This document shows positions 42,570-51,278 of a stretch of DNA of 64,000 bases, piece after piece. The notes beneath the pieces were generated by a model. It was not told the DNA's origin and did not search any database. It saw nothing but the letters and a program-made list of their open reading frames with translations. This stretch comes from JAXMAR01 sp046350295 (GTDB taxonomy: Bacteria > Planctomycetota > Planctomycetia > Gemmatales > Gemmataceae). Each line of letters begins with the position of its first letter. Position 1 is the first letter of the stretch. The position numbers were made by a program, and so were the translations under genes. The stretch lies in NCBI GenBank assembly GCA_046350295.1, contig JAXMAR010000008.1, positions 1 through 64,000 of the forward strand. Direction: 5' to 3'.

Positions 42570-44618
42570 TCACGGGCGAGGCCGCGGACCGACGCGCGTC
42601 ATGTCGAGCGGCCGGAATCCGAGCTTGAGCGCGGGGCTTTCCGGCGCCAGCGAAAAGTCAGCGCGGTCGGGGACGGTGAAGCGCGGGTCGGCGATCAGCG
42701 AGCCACGGTCGTGGCCGCGTTTTTGCCAGGAGGCGAGGTCGCCGCCGGGAAACACGACCGGCTTGCCGGCGGCGTTGAAGTAGAGGTTGTGGTCCATCTG
42801 GAAGCCGGGGCCGTCCCAGTTCTTGCCCAGGAGGGCGCCTTCGCGGTAGTAGACGATGTTGCGCTCGAACGTGAAGCTCCTGTGGTCCTCCTTGCGGCTG
42901 CGGGCGATCTGCTCGGTGCGAGCGAGGGCGAAAATGTTGTTGCGGATGATGTTGTCCTTGCCGTAGTGCTGGTGGAAGCCGCCGCTCTTGGTGCGGTAGA
43001 CCAGGTTGTTTTCGATGAGGACGCCGGTGCTCCCCTCGTCGGTGTAGATGCCCCAGCCGCCGTAGCTCCAGGAGTCGACGTCGTGGATGCGGTTGTTGCG
43101 AACGACCGTGCCCGGCGCCACGCCGAGCAGGTAGACGCCCCCCATGTCGGACAGGAGCCCCTGGCCGATGTCGTGGATGTCGTTGAACTCGACGCGGTTG
43201 TCCCGGCTGACGCTGGGTCCATAGCCCCAGACCCAGCCGACGGAGATGCCGGTGTAGTAGAGGTGGTGAATGTGGTTGTGAGAAATGGTGTTGCTGTCGC
43301 TGTGCATGGAGAGGACGCCGACGCCCGAGTGGAAGGTCTCGCCGAGGTGGTGGATATTGTTGTCGGTGATGGTATTCCCGCCCGTGCGCAGCCGCTCCGG
43401 CGTCCCCGCGGCGCCCCCCGTGAGACGGATGCCCCCCGCGCCGCAATGGCTGATCTCGGCGCGGACCACGCGGTTGTCCCGGCATCCCTCGCGCAGCTCG
43501 ATGGCGTAGGAGCCCAGATGCCGCAGCACGCACTCTTCGATAGCGCAGTGGCGGGCTCCGACGGCGCTGATGGCGCCCGGAACCGTTGACGCGGCCTGCC
43601 CATCGCCCGCGTCCTTGGCCGGCAGCGTCCACGTCGTGTCGCTGAAGGTCAGCCCCTGAAGGTGAATGTGCTCGACGAAGCGCTCCTTGTCCGGCTCCCC
43701 GGCAAAGACGATCAACTTGTCCAGGCGCGGGGCGATGACATCGGCTTCGGTCATCGTCTCCCCGTCGCGCGGCCGATAGCGGAGGACGCCGCTGGGCCGG
43801 TCGAGGTAGAACTGCCCCGGCGTGTCGAGGGCCTCGAACACATTGTCGATGTAGTAGCGCGCGCCGGCGCCCCGGTAGTCGTCGCTGAAGCGGCGCCGGC
43901 TGAAGCGGTCGAAGGTCACCACCTTGGCCGTCTCGTCGACCGAGGCGATCCGCAAGTGCGTGTCGACCCAGAAGTGGAGGACGACGCACTCGACATCCCC
44001 CAGGTTTTTCCAGGCCGCGCGGATGTCGCCGGGACGGAACTCGAAGCGATCCGACGGCGTGTCGTACTTCTTCTGATCGATGCCCGCGTAGCCGGCGACC
44101 GTGAAGAAGCCCTCGCGGGGAAGCCGGGGCCGGGAGCAGCGCCGGCCGGCGCCGACGAGATCACGAAAGGTCCAGCCGCCGCTTTTTACGTCGGGAAGCG
44201 TTGTCTGCCACAGGCCGCCGCTTCCCTCGCGCTTCCAGCCGGTGATTCTGCGGCCGCCGCTGAGGATCGGCGTCTCACCCGGATACGCGGCGTAAACGAT
44301 CGGAGTCGCCGCCGTGCCGGAATCCTCCGGCGTGAACTGGATCGGCTCCTTCAGCTCATAGCGCCCGCCGCGCAGCCGCACGACGATCGGAGCGCCTGGT
44401 TTCGCGCCGGGCTTGAGCTTGCGGACCGCCTCCCGGGCACGCGCGAGCGTGGCGAAGGGGCCGTCCGTGCCGTCCGCGTTCGGCGCCGCGGCGCGTCCAG
44501 TCCAGCGGTCATCCCCCCGCGGCGAGACAAAAAAGTGAGCGTCCTGGGCGCGCGCGAGCGGCAGGGGGGCGAGGACCGGCAGCCCGAGGAGGAACGGGAT
44601 GAGACGCTTGATCGACAT
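42570..44618 (-). CDS. Exported right-handed parallel beta-helix protein (polysaccharide-lyase-like)
   Basis: ATG 44618 has GGAG seven bases before it and starts a signal peptide (MSIKRLIPFLLGLPVLAPLP). An N-terminal segment DAHFFVSPRGDDRWTGRAAA plus DGPFATLARAREAVRKLKPG is the standard opening of this family. From about residue 300 to 620 there are stacked coils with Asn ladders (CRDNRVVRAEISHCGAGGIR, GGNTITDNNIHHLGETFHSG, SNTISHNHIHHLYYTGISVG, NNRIHDVDSWSYGGWGIYTD). 682 residues. Probable carbohydrate-active or carbohydrate-binding exported enzyme; active-site residues not assigned. Confidence 0.85.
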   Translation of the reverse strand: MSIKRLIPFLLGLPVLAPLPLARAQDAHFFVSPRGDDRWTGRAAAPNADGTDGPFATLARAREAVRKLKPGAKPGAPIVVRLRGGRYELKEPIQFTPEDSGTAATPIVYAAYPGETPILSGGRRITGWKREGSGGLWQTTLPDVKSGGWTFRDLVGAGRRCSRPRLPREGFFTVAGYAGIDQKKYDTPSDRFEFRPGDIRAAWKNLGDVECVVLHFWVDTHLRIASVDETAKVVTFDRFSRRRFSDDYRGAGARYYIDNVFEALDTPGQFYLDRPSGVLRYRPRDGETMTEADVIAPRLDKLIVFAGEPDKERFVEHIHLQGLTFSDTTWTLPAKDAGDGQAASTVPGAISAVGARHCAIEECVLRHLGSYAIELREGCRDNRVVRAEISHCGAGGIRLTGGAAGTPERLRTGGNTITDNNIHHLGETFHSGVGVLSMHSDSNTISHNHIHHLYYTGISVGWVWGYGPSVSRDNRVEFNDIHDIGQGLLSDMGGVYLLGVAPGTVVRNNRIHDVDSWSYGGWGIYTDEGSTGVLIENNLVYRTKSGGFHQHYGKDNIIRNNIFALARTEQIARSRKEDHRSFTFERNIVYYREGALLGKNWDGPGFQMDHNLYFNAAGKPVVFPGGDLASWQKRGHDRGSLIADPRFTVPDRADFSLAPESPALKLGFRPLDMTRVGPRPRP

Positions 44619-44643
44619 GAGACGCTCCGCGGTACGCCCCGCG

Positions 44644-44793
44644 AGCCGAGCGGGGCCGGACAGGGTCACGACGGTTTCGCGTGCATTCACATCAGCCGAG
44701 CGGGGCCGGACAGGGTCGTGACGGTTTCGCGTGCATTCACATCAGCCGAGCGGGGCCGGACAACCTCACGACGGTTTCGCGCGCGTTCACGTC
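44644..44793. repeat. Three tandem copies of a 50-bp unit
   Basis: Units begin AGCCGAGCGGGGCCGGACA at 44644, 44694 and 44744. The first two differ at two positions and the third is more diverged. They fill most of the gap between the beta-helix gene and gatB. No spacers, so not CRISPR. Confidence 0.92.
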
Positions 44794-44826
44794 AGGTCCG
44801 GCTCGGCTCGCCGGACCTACGTGGCG

Positions 44827-46392
44827 CTACGTCTTCGCCAGCTCCTCCAGCAGGATCTTCTGCACCAGCTCCGTGTTCGCCCGCCCCTTCGTCTCCCGCA
44901 TCACCGCCCCCTTGATCGCGTCGGCCGCCTTCGTCTTCCCCTTCTTGTAATCCGCCACGGCCTTCGCGTTCGCCGCGATCGCCTTGACGATCATCTCCCG
45001 CAGCTGGCTTTCGTCCCCCACCGGGCGAAACTCCGCCACCGCCTCCTTCGGCGTCTTGCCTTGCAGCATGAGACCGAAGGCGTCGCGGGCCCGCTGCCGG
45101 TTGATGCCGAGCGCCTTCACCTCCTTGATGAGTTCGGCCAGGGCGAACGGCGAGATGGGGAACGCCCCGATGGCGACCTTCTGCTCGTTGAGATACTGGA
45201 GCACGTCGTTCGCCGCCCAGTTGCACACCTCCTTCGCGTCGCCGCACAGCCCCGCCGCCTGCTCCACATACGCGACGAACGCCCGCCCCTGCCGCGACAC
45301 GACGCCGGCGTCATACGCGGACAAACCATACTGCGCTTGCAGCCGCTGAAGCTGCGCCGCCGGCAACTCCCCCAGGCTCTCGCGCATCTCCAGAAGCAGG
45401 CTCGCCGACACCGTCAGCGGCGCCAGATCCGGCTCCGGAAAATAGCGATAATCCGACGCCTCCTCCTTGCGCCGCTGCACCTCCGTCACGCCGCGGCGAT
45501 CGTCCCACCCCGCCGTCGCCTTCGCCAGCGCCGCCAGCTTGTCCCCCTGCCGTTTCTTCACCGGCACGACGCGCCGCCCAAGGAACTCGCGCTCGGCCTC
45601 GTGGTCCAGCTCCCACTCCCCGCCGAGTCGCCGCTCCAGCTCCTGCGCCTGCCGGTCCGCCTCGTACTTCATCGCCCGCTCGACGGCCCGGAAGCTGTTG
45701 AGGTTCTTCACCTCGATGAGCGGCGTGGCGGCGTAGAGCGGAGCGTCGGTCCGTCCCTTCGGATCGCTGACGGGAACGTGGATGTTGATGTTCGCGTCGC
45801 AGCGCAGGCTCCCCTCCTGCATCTCGCAATCGCTGATCTCCAGCTCGCGCAGGAGCAGACGCAGCTCCTCCAGATACGCCTTCGCCTCCTCCGGCGCCGA
45901 CAGCTCCGGCCGGCTCACGATCTCCAGCAGCGGCGTCCCGGTGCGGTTGAGGTCGACCAGGCTGTCGCGCTTCCCCCCCTGCTCGTCGTGCAGCATCTTG
46001 CCCGCGTCCTCCTCCAGATGGGCCCGGATGATGCCGATGCGCTTGCGGCCCCCCTCCGCGTCGATCTCCAGCCAGCCATCGTGGCTCAGCGGCAAATCGT
46101 ACTGGCTGATCTGGTAGTTCTTGGGCAGGTCGGGGTAGTAGTAGTTCTTGCGGTCCCACTTGGTGAACTCGGCGATCCGGCAGTTGAGCGCCAGCGCCGC
46201 CTTGACCGAGAGCTCGAACGCCCGCCGATTCATCACCGGCAACGACCCCGGCAGCCCCGCGCACACCGGACACGTCGCCGAGTTCGGCGCCTGCCCGAAC
46301 CGCGTGCTGCAGCCGCAGAACAGCTTCGTCCGCGTGAGAAGCTGCACGTGCGTTTCCAGACCGATGACGATGTGGTAGGCGGGGCTGGACAT
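44827..46392 (-). CDS. gatB: Aspartyl/glutamyl-tRNA amidotransferase subunit B
   Basis: Full-length GatB of 521 residues from ATG 46392 (MSSPAYHIVIGLETHVQLLT). Family motifs are present: TKLFCGCSTRFGQAPNSATC with CPVC (zinc cysteines), YYYPDLPKNYQISQYD, SLVDLNRTGTPLLEIV, SLRCDANINI and EEASDYRYFPEPDL, then the C-terminal GatB/YqeY helical domain (ANDVLQYLNEQKV ... ETKGRANTELVQKILLEELA). Together with GatA and GatC it converts misacylated Glu-tRNAGln or Asp-tRNAAsn to the amide form. A ~15-residue Lys/Ala-rich insertion (near residue 275) lengthens it over typical ~480-residue proteins. gatA and gatC are not adjacent. Confidence 0.96.
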   Translation of the reverse strand: MSSPAYHIVIGLETHVQLLTRTKLFCGCSTRFGQAPNSATCPVCAGLPGSLPVMNRRAFELSVKAALALNCRIAEFTKWDRKNYYYPDLPKNYQISQYDLPLSHDGWLEIDAEGGRKRIGIIRAHLEEDAGKMLHDEQGGKRDSLVDLNRTGTPLLEIVSRPELSAPEEAKAYLEELRLLLRELEISDCEMQEGSLRCDANINIHVPVSDPKGRTDAPLYAATPLIEVKNLNSFRAVERAMKYEADRQAQELERRLGGEWELDHEAEREFLGRRVVPVKKRQGDKLAALAKATAGWDDRRGVTEVQRRKEEASDYRYFPEPDLAPLTVSASLLLEMRESLGELPAAQLQRLQAQYGLSAYDAGVVSRQGRAFVAYVEQAAGLCGDAKEVCNWAANDVLQYLNEQKVAIGAFPISPFALAELIKEVKALGINRQRARDAFGLMLQGKTPKEAVAEFRPVGDESQLREMIVKAIAANAKAVADYKKGKTKAADAIKGAVMRETKGRANTELVQKILLEELAKT

Positions 46393-46479
46393 TGGCGCCT
46401 TTCCGCGGATGGTCGTTGCCGAAAGCGATCATCTTACCACTTTGCCGCGCCGCGCTTTCACCTCACCCCCCCCTAGCGC

Positions 46480-47010
46480 TCACGGCGCCGCGTCCGGCGG
46501 ATCTGCCGCTTCGACGAACATCGACCGTACCGTCGCCATCGGCAGGTACAAGTGGAATATGTCGTCCTGCAACGGGATAAAACCGTACTTCAAGTAAAAA
46601 CGCTTGGCATCGTCGTCCTTGGAAAACAGGTCCACAGCGAAGACACCAACCCGGTCGGCCACGTCGCAAGCCGTCTTCAGGAAGTGAAAGAGCAGTAGCA
46701 CACCCAAGCGCTGACCACGGCACGACAGATCGACGGCCAGCCGGCCGAGGTGCGCCGTCGGCAGGGGGTACCGGGGTAAGCCGGTCTGATCATCCGGCGG
46801 AAGATGATCGCGAAGGAATGTGCCGGCCGATGCGGTGTAGTAGGCGAGCACCCGCTTCGTACTACGGACCGCGACGTAGACGCGACTCACTCCTCGCTCC
46901 TGATTCCAAGCCGCATGCTGACGAAGAAATGAGTTGAGAGGAGACTGGCCGCAGTCGAAGGCGCCTCGCTCGTGGTCCCCAGTGAGAAGCTCGATGCGCG
47001 TCTCATCCAT
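46480..47010 (-). CDS. GNAT-family acetyltransferase toxin (TacT-like)
   Basis: 176 residues from ATG 47010, which overlaps the upstream ORF's stop by 8 bases. The pattern is that of type II GNAT toxins: FLRQHAAWNQERGVSRVYVA, VLAYYTASAGT, AHLGRLAVDLSCRGQRLGVL (acetyl-CoA loop), GVFAVDLFSKDDDAKRFYLK followed by YGFIPL. Such toxins acetylate the amino group of charged tRNAs and stop translation. Gene order (small ORF first, overlapping toxin) supports a toxin-antitoxin operon. The acetyl-CoA loop has R-G-Q-R-L-G rather than the commonest Q-x-x-G-x-G/A, so activity needs checking. Confidence 0.85.
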   Translation of the reverse strand: MDETRIELLTGDHERGAFDCGQSPLNSFLRQHAAWNQERGVSRVYVAVRSTKRVLAYYTASAGTFLRDHLPPDDQTGLPRYPLPTAHLGRLAVDLSCRGQRLGVLLLFHFLKTACDVADRVGVFAVDLFSKDDDAKRFYLKYGFIPLQDDIFHLYLPMATVRSMFVEAADPPDAAP

Positions 47011-47194
47011 GGTTCTGAAGGAACCGTCGTGCCGCTTGCACCGCCGCCTCGTTCGGGGCGGGCGGTTTCTCGGCCGATGACAGGATCTGGGCCTCGTCCT
47101 TCTCTGAAAGGCGGATGGAGCAAGTCACCTCCGGGACCGGAGCCTCGCCAGGCGCCCGACTGGGGATCGGAGTGCTTATCTGCGTATTTTCCAC
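47003..47194 (-). CDS. Putative antitoxin of the GNAT toxin
   Basis: 63 residues from GTG 47194 (GAGGT upstream), overlapping the toxin start by 8 bases. A Pro-rich N-terminus is followed by a short amphipathic part (VTCSIRLSEKDEAQILSSAE ... AAVQAARRFLQNHG). It is shorter than DUF1778 (TacA-type, ~90 residues), and the ribbon-helix-helix N-terminus is only weakly suggested. The assignment rests mainly on position and overlap. Confidence 0.65.
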   Translation of the reverse strand: MENTQISTPIPSRAPGEAPVPEVTCSIRLSEKDEAQILSSAEKPPAPNEAAVQAARRFLQNHG

Positions 47195-47234
47195 ACTACA
47201 CCTCGCTTTTTGTTCATAGTACCGCCTTCAGCGC

Positions 47235-47418
47235 CGCCGCGGCAACCTCCGTTGCGCGCCGGGCCGAGGCGCCTCTGGCCGACCGTGGAAATGCGTTTGG
47301 TGCCGCTTCGATGCGGACGCCGTTTTCCTGAACGACTCCGACGCGGCCAGGGAGATTCGTTTCGTCCATTGCAACCGGCCGGGGTGCGCGCTATTGACGA
47401 GAGGGGGCAATAAATGGT
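47235..47418 (-). repeat. Dispersed ~170-200 bp repeat, copy B
   Basis: Reverse-complement relative of 9474-9680 without its ~35-base insertion. It is intergenic between the toxin-antitoxin pair and the GIY-YIG-like gene. No convincing ORF. Confidence 0.8.
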
Positions 47419-47469
47419 TCGCGCTACGTCTCTACGCCAGCCCCGCTCCCCAGTTTCGCCTCGCTCTGC

Positions 47470-47919
47470 TCACTTTTTCGGAGACTTCTGTTTGTCATTG
47501 AACTCCGGTAAGCTCCCGAACCTTTCAACAAACAGGGCAAAGCATTCGTACTCGTGCTTTGCAACTTCTCCCATGATCCGAAGATTCTCTGGATCATTCT
47601 TCACATCGCACGCATACGGACAGACCGAAACGAAGAGCTGCGCCGTCAGCAATTGGTAGTCACGATGCTTGAATCGGACTCGCTGGGCGCCACCATGTCC
47701 CTCTCGACCTCTGATGGTGTCCTCAAACTGTTTGAGGCGCGCTTTAAGTCCACCCTTGGCATTTGTCATCCCGACATAGACAATCTCTGACGGCCACGAG
47801 AAGGGCGTTGCAGACAGATCTGTTGGGGAGGTCGCCAGGGCATAAACACCGGGATACCCGAGATCGGGCATCGCGTTTCGTTCAAGCCATTTCCTCCAGT
47901 CAGAAAACGGTCGGTCCAT
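47470..47919 (-). CDS. GIY-YIG-like domain protein
   Basis: 149 residues from ATG 47919. GVYALATS (28 residues from the start) and EIVYVGMTNAKGGLKARLKQ form the GIY...YIG strand pair and the following helix, as in GIY-YIG nucleases (here G-V-Y and Y-V-G, with the Arg of the helix in KARLKQ). The C-terminal part (EYECFALFVERFGSLPEFND) is helical and not recognised. Possible nuclease or DNA-binding protein of an accessory region; catalytic competence is uncertain. Confidence 0.7.
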   Translation of the reverse strand: MDRPFSDWRKWLERNAMPDLGYPGVYALATSPTDLSATPFSWPSEIVYVGMTNAKGGLKARLKQFEDTIRGREGHGGAQRVRFKHRDYQLLTAQLFVSVCPYACDVKNDPENLRIMGEVAKHEYECFALFVERFGSLPEFNDKQKSPKK

Positions 47920-47976
47920 TTCCGCCTCGGTCAGCCGCGCTCAAGTTCTCGTCAAACAGGTCCACCGCGACAGCAG

Positions 47977-48782
47977 TCACTTCTTCTTTCGCCGGGGCTT
48001 GCGGGATGCGGCCGGGAGTTCCTCCACCGGCCACGACTCGAGCAACTCTCGCCGCTTGCCGGGTGGCAACGCACGCAAGGCCTCCCGCTGCTCCTTGGGC
48101 GACAACTCCTTGAAGTGCTCCTTGACATACTCACGCTTGAAATCTTCTATGGTATACGACATCGTGAACCCCTCCCCGCGAAGCCTCTCGAATAACTGCC
48201 CCAGCAGCTGGCTCGTGTGTGCCGAGCGCCGCTGGTAACGGGTCTGGCCGAAGCCCACTAACTCTGCCGACGCGCTGAACAGGTGAAGCGGCGCGTTTTG
48301 CGGCTCGCGCGGCAGCTGACCGGCCACCACAACTTGCACCTTGTCGGTCCCCCACTGGCAATGATACACGCCCGGCTGCCCCTGCTGCCACGGGACTTGG
48401 GCAGCCAGGTTTTCCGGAAACGGGCGCTCACACCGTACAATCGGAATTGCTCTTCGGGCAACAACTCCGAGGGTGACGGACTGACGAGTTTGCGATAGGC
48501 GACGTAATGGCCGAGCAGTTCCTTGATCGCCCAGGCGTCGAGCGTTTCGTGGTGCGACTTGAAGGTGATCAGGTTGTGCTCGGCCAGATCGTCCAGGCCG
48601 TCTGGCAGACGGATGTTCACCCGCCCGCCACCTTTCCGGACGATGACCACGTCGAGGAATTGCTGCTGCTCCGACAGGTCGCGCTCAACCTCGACGGTGA
48701 ACGGCAGGCCCGTGAAGAAGTCTGTCAGGAGCAAGCCGAACAGCCGGCGCCAGTCGCGCAGCGCGTCGCGTTCCCCAGCCAT
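47977..48782 (-). pseudogene. Rpn-like gene with a single frameshift
   Basis: From ATG 48782 (MAGERDALRDWRRLFGLLLT) the frame reads through the PD-(D/E)XK-like region (VERDLSEQQQFLDVVIVRKG, DGLDDLAEHNLITFKSHHET) to YGVSARF. The sensible sequence then moves to another frame near 48424 (PENLAAQVPWQQGQPGVYHC, LPREPQNAPLHLFSASAELV) and continues to MSYTIEDFKREYVKEHFKEL and the basic tail ending before TGA 47977. One missing base explains it. The family is related to recombination-promoting nucleases/putative transposases. The truncated relative is at 31230-31645. Confidence 0.78.
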
Positions 48783-48919
48783 CGGACCCGTCTCCCTCAA
48801 TGTGTTGACGCCGCCTTCAAAGCGGCCGCCCACGTCTTGACTTCGACCCTTCTTCCTTCGCTCCCCTGTACCAAGCTCACCTTTCGGCCGCGCTGGAGAG
48901 CCATTGAACTCCGAAAAGC

Positions 48920-49735
48920 CTACAGGCCCCGCCGCTCCGCGGCAGCGTCCTGGTTCGGGTTCTCGATCCCGCCGCTGGCGCGCCCCTCACGAAGCCCACC
49001 CCCGAAATGATTCGCCAGCACGGGAACGGCGGCGATCTTGCGGATCGTGGTCTCGACGTCGTACTCGACACGACGGAACCAGATGGTCTCCCCGTCGAAC
49101 AGCGCGTAACATGCCCGCCAGTCCCCGTCGCGCGGGTAGCCGACGGCGCCGACGTTGCAGATCACCCGACGGCCGGCGACCCGAAACCCGCGCGCACAGT
49201 CCTCCGGTCGGATGAACTTCCAGCGCCAGGGCCAGCGCTTGACGAACAGCCCGGGAATGCCGTCCCCCGCCCTGAAGCATATCCGGTCGAAGTAGGTCCC
49301 CAGCTCGTTCAACTTCTTCTGGTACCAGACCGCGTCCTCCGGGAAAACGTAGCCGCAGACGGGCATTTGCGGCGAGCCGTGGACGTACAACACGTCTCCC
49401 TCGCGCCGGCTCGGCGACAGCCCCGCCAGGAATTTGAGGCGGCGCTCGCGAAGGGCGGGATCCTCGACCGAGGAGGCGAGCACGTTTCTCGTCCAGAAGA
49501 TGCTCCGCGCGATCCCCGGTCAGCAGTCCGGGTCAATCATGACTCCGCGGTCGAAGAATCCGAGCAGGACAACTTCCATCCCCATCGCGAGGTCGAGGCA
49601 CTCGATGGGGTTAGGGGCATGGCCCGTCGTGTCCCCGAGGTTGTACACGGAGGTTACGCGTTGTCGAGCCGCCTTCGCGAGCACCGCCTGAAGGGCCTCG
49701 AGGTTGCCGTGAACATCGCTGAGGATTGCCCGCAT
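48920..49735 (-). pseudogene. Degenerate metallophosphoesterase
   Basis: ATG 49735 begins MRAILSDVHGNLEALQAVLA and continues with YNLGDTTGHAPNPIECLDLA. TGA near 49518 interrupts after VMIDPDC, and the same frame resumes (IARSIFWTRNVLASSVEDPA ... EGDVLYVHGSPQ) to 48920. Metal-site residues are damaged too: the GN(H/F)D block reads GFFD and the GHTH block reads RAGDG. Decay is therefore not just one stop codon. The family hydrolyses phosphoesters with a dinuclear metal site. Confidence 0.8.
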
Positions 49736-49905
49736 CGCTGCGACTCCCGCCGCCGAACGACTTCGCCAGCAACCGGGCGGCCCCGATGACTTAGCATGGC
49801 TACGCACGCTATAGTAGCACCGGCCATGACACCACCTCACCCATTCGCTGTCAAGGCGCCGCTTTGCTCTTCTCCAAGCCACGCGTTCATGGCCTCTAAA
49901 AAAGG

Positions 49906-51255
49906 GGCTCTTCGTGAAGTCGAGTGGGTGAATTTTACAGTTTTGGCAGCATGCAGGTGAGGATTTTTAGGCGCGGGTACTCCTCATCGCGGAAGCCGAG
50001 GCGCGTCTTTGCAGGGGCGGATCTTGTTGTTGAGGCCCTCGACGAAGCCCAGGGCGACTTTGTTGTCCGTGTGGCAGTAGGCGACGATGCCGTCCCAATG
50101 GGCCTCGATCATGGCGGCGAACTTCTCGTAGGGTTCGAGCCGCTGCCATTTGAGCGCGTCGCGCCAGTTGGCGAAGAAGCGTTGGGCCCAGCCCGGCGTT
50201 TCGTAGTCCCAGGATTGCTCGAAGGACTCTTTGAGAAGGTAAGCCGTGTTGAGGCGTTTGTTGACTTTGAACAGCAGTTTCAATGCTTTCTTCCCCTTGA
50301 GGGTGAGGTTGCGCCAGCGTGACAGCGTGTACTTCTGGCCCTTGATGAAACGGCGATCCTTCCCGTCAGGCGGGCGTATTCGCTCTTGCACTTCCTGATC
50401 AAGGCCGTCTGCAAATGACGCAGCACATGAAATTTGTCAAAGACGATCTCGGCTTGCGGGCGTTCCCCTCCTTGAGGGTGGAGTTGCGAAACGCCTTCCA
50501 CATGTCCATGACGGCCAGGCGGATTTTGCTGGATTTTTCGCGGCCCAGCCAGGCGTAGAAGGCGTCCAGGCTCTGCTCGGGCGGTCTTGGCCGCCGAACC
50601 AGATGGGCCGGCGGCGGATCAAGTCGCTGACGACAATGCGGTAGGAGTGGCCTCTGCCAATGGCGATCTCGTCGATGCCGATGGCCCTCGGTGTCGGGTT
50701 GCCGGCGCGGCGGAGTTGCTCGGCCATGTACTGCTTGTCGAGTTCCTTGACCGTATGCCAATCGAGGAGCAACTCGTCGGCCACGGCCTTGATGGAACTG
50801 TCCCGGCGACGTCCCACGAAGAAGGCGAAGCGTTTGGTGTAGAAGGGGTTGTTGGCCAACCAATCCAACCGCTCAGTCTTCACGGCGCCGCACCGCCAAC
50901 AATCGACCCGACGAATGGCGAAGGCGAGATAGACGCGTTTGTCCCCACAGGCCAGGTCTTGCACTTGACGTGGCCTCTGATCGTAGAAGCTTGCGAACGA
51001 GTGGCCGCAGAGGCCGCATGCCGTTTTTCGTCGCCGCTTGAGGTGGGGACGACGGCGCGGGAGTCGCCAAAGAGTCCCGCACGCTGGCCAAGGGCTCGAA
51101 GCCAGGGAAGCGATAAGCGTCACGGAGTTGTCGTCGAGTTGGCATCGACTCATCGTGACAGGTTTCCAAGGGAAGGAAAGCGCCATTTTGCCAGTAAATC
51201 ACGGGGCGAAATGGCTACGAGAGGCGAAACCACCCACTCGACTTCACGAAGAACC
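49906..51255 (-). mobile_element. ISL3-family insertion sequence, complete ends
   Basis: A 1350-bp element with ~25-bp terminal inverted repeats (GGCTCTTCGTGAAGTCGAG from 49906 and its complement ending 51255, one to two mismatches) and a perfect 8-bp target duplication. Length, ends, duplication size and transposase family agree with ISL3. It inserted just downstream of the second APC permease gene, at an A-rich site. Confidence 0.92.
49935..51186 (-). pseudogene. ISL3 transposase, several frameshifts
   Basis: The N-terminal part from ATG 51186 includes the zinc-finger-like CGLCGHSFASFYDQRPRQVQ and CWRCGAVKTERLDWLANNPF, DWHTVKELDKQYMAEQLRRA, and the first catalytic Asp in GIDEIAIGRGHSYRIVVSDL. 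The remaining sequence lies in other frames: REKSSKIRLAVMDMWKAFRN (second Asp), EIVFDKFHVLRHLQTALIRK, FIKGQKYTLSRWRNLTLKGK, and ALGFVEGLNNKIR (Glu), ending GFRDEEYPRLKILTCMLPKL before TAA 49935. At least four frame changes; the DDE residues themselves survive. Confidence 0.87.
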
Positions 51256-51278
51256 AAAAAAGGGTCCCGCAACCTTTT

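Larger units (their letters stand above)
49898..51263. repeat. 8-bp target-site duplication flanking the ISL3 element
   Basis: AAAAAAGG occurs at 49898-49905 and 51256-51263, exactly adjacent to the element's terminal inverted repeats. Confidence 0.9.

Noticed and set aside
44644..44793. Possible CRISPR array (50-bp periodic repeats)
   Set aside because: Only three units placed head to tail with no unique spacers, and no cas genes in the window.
49515..49520. Selenocysteine readthrough of TGA in the metallophosphoesterase
   Set aside because: The family has no Sec at this site, no selenocysteine-insertion hairpin is evident after the TGA, and two metal motifs are also lost, so decay is simpler.
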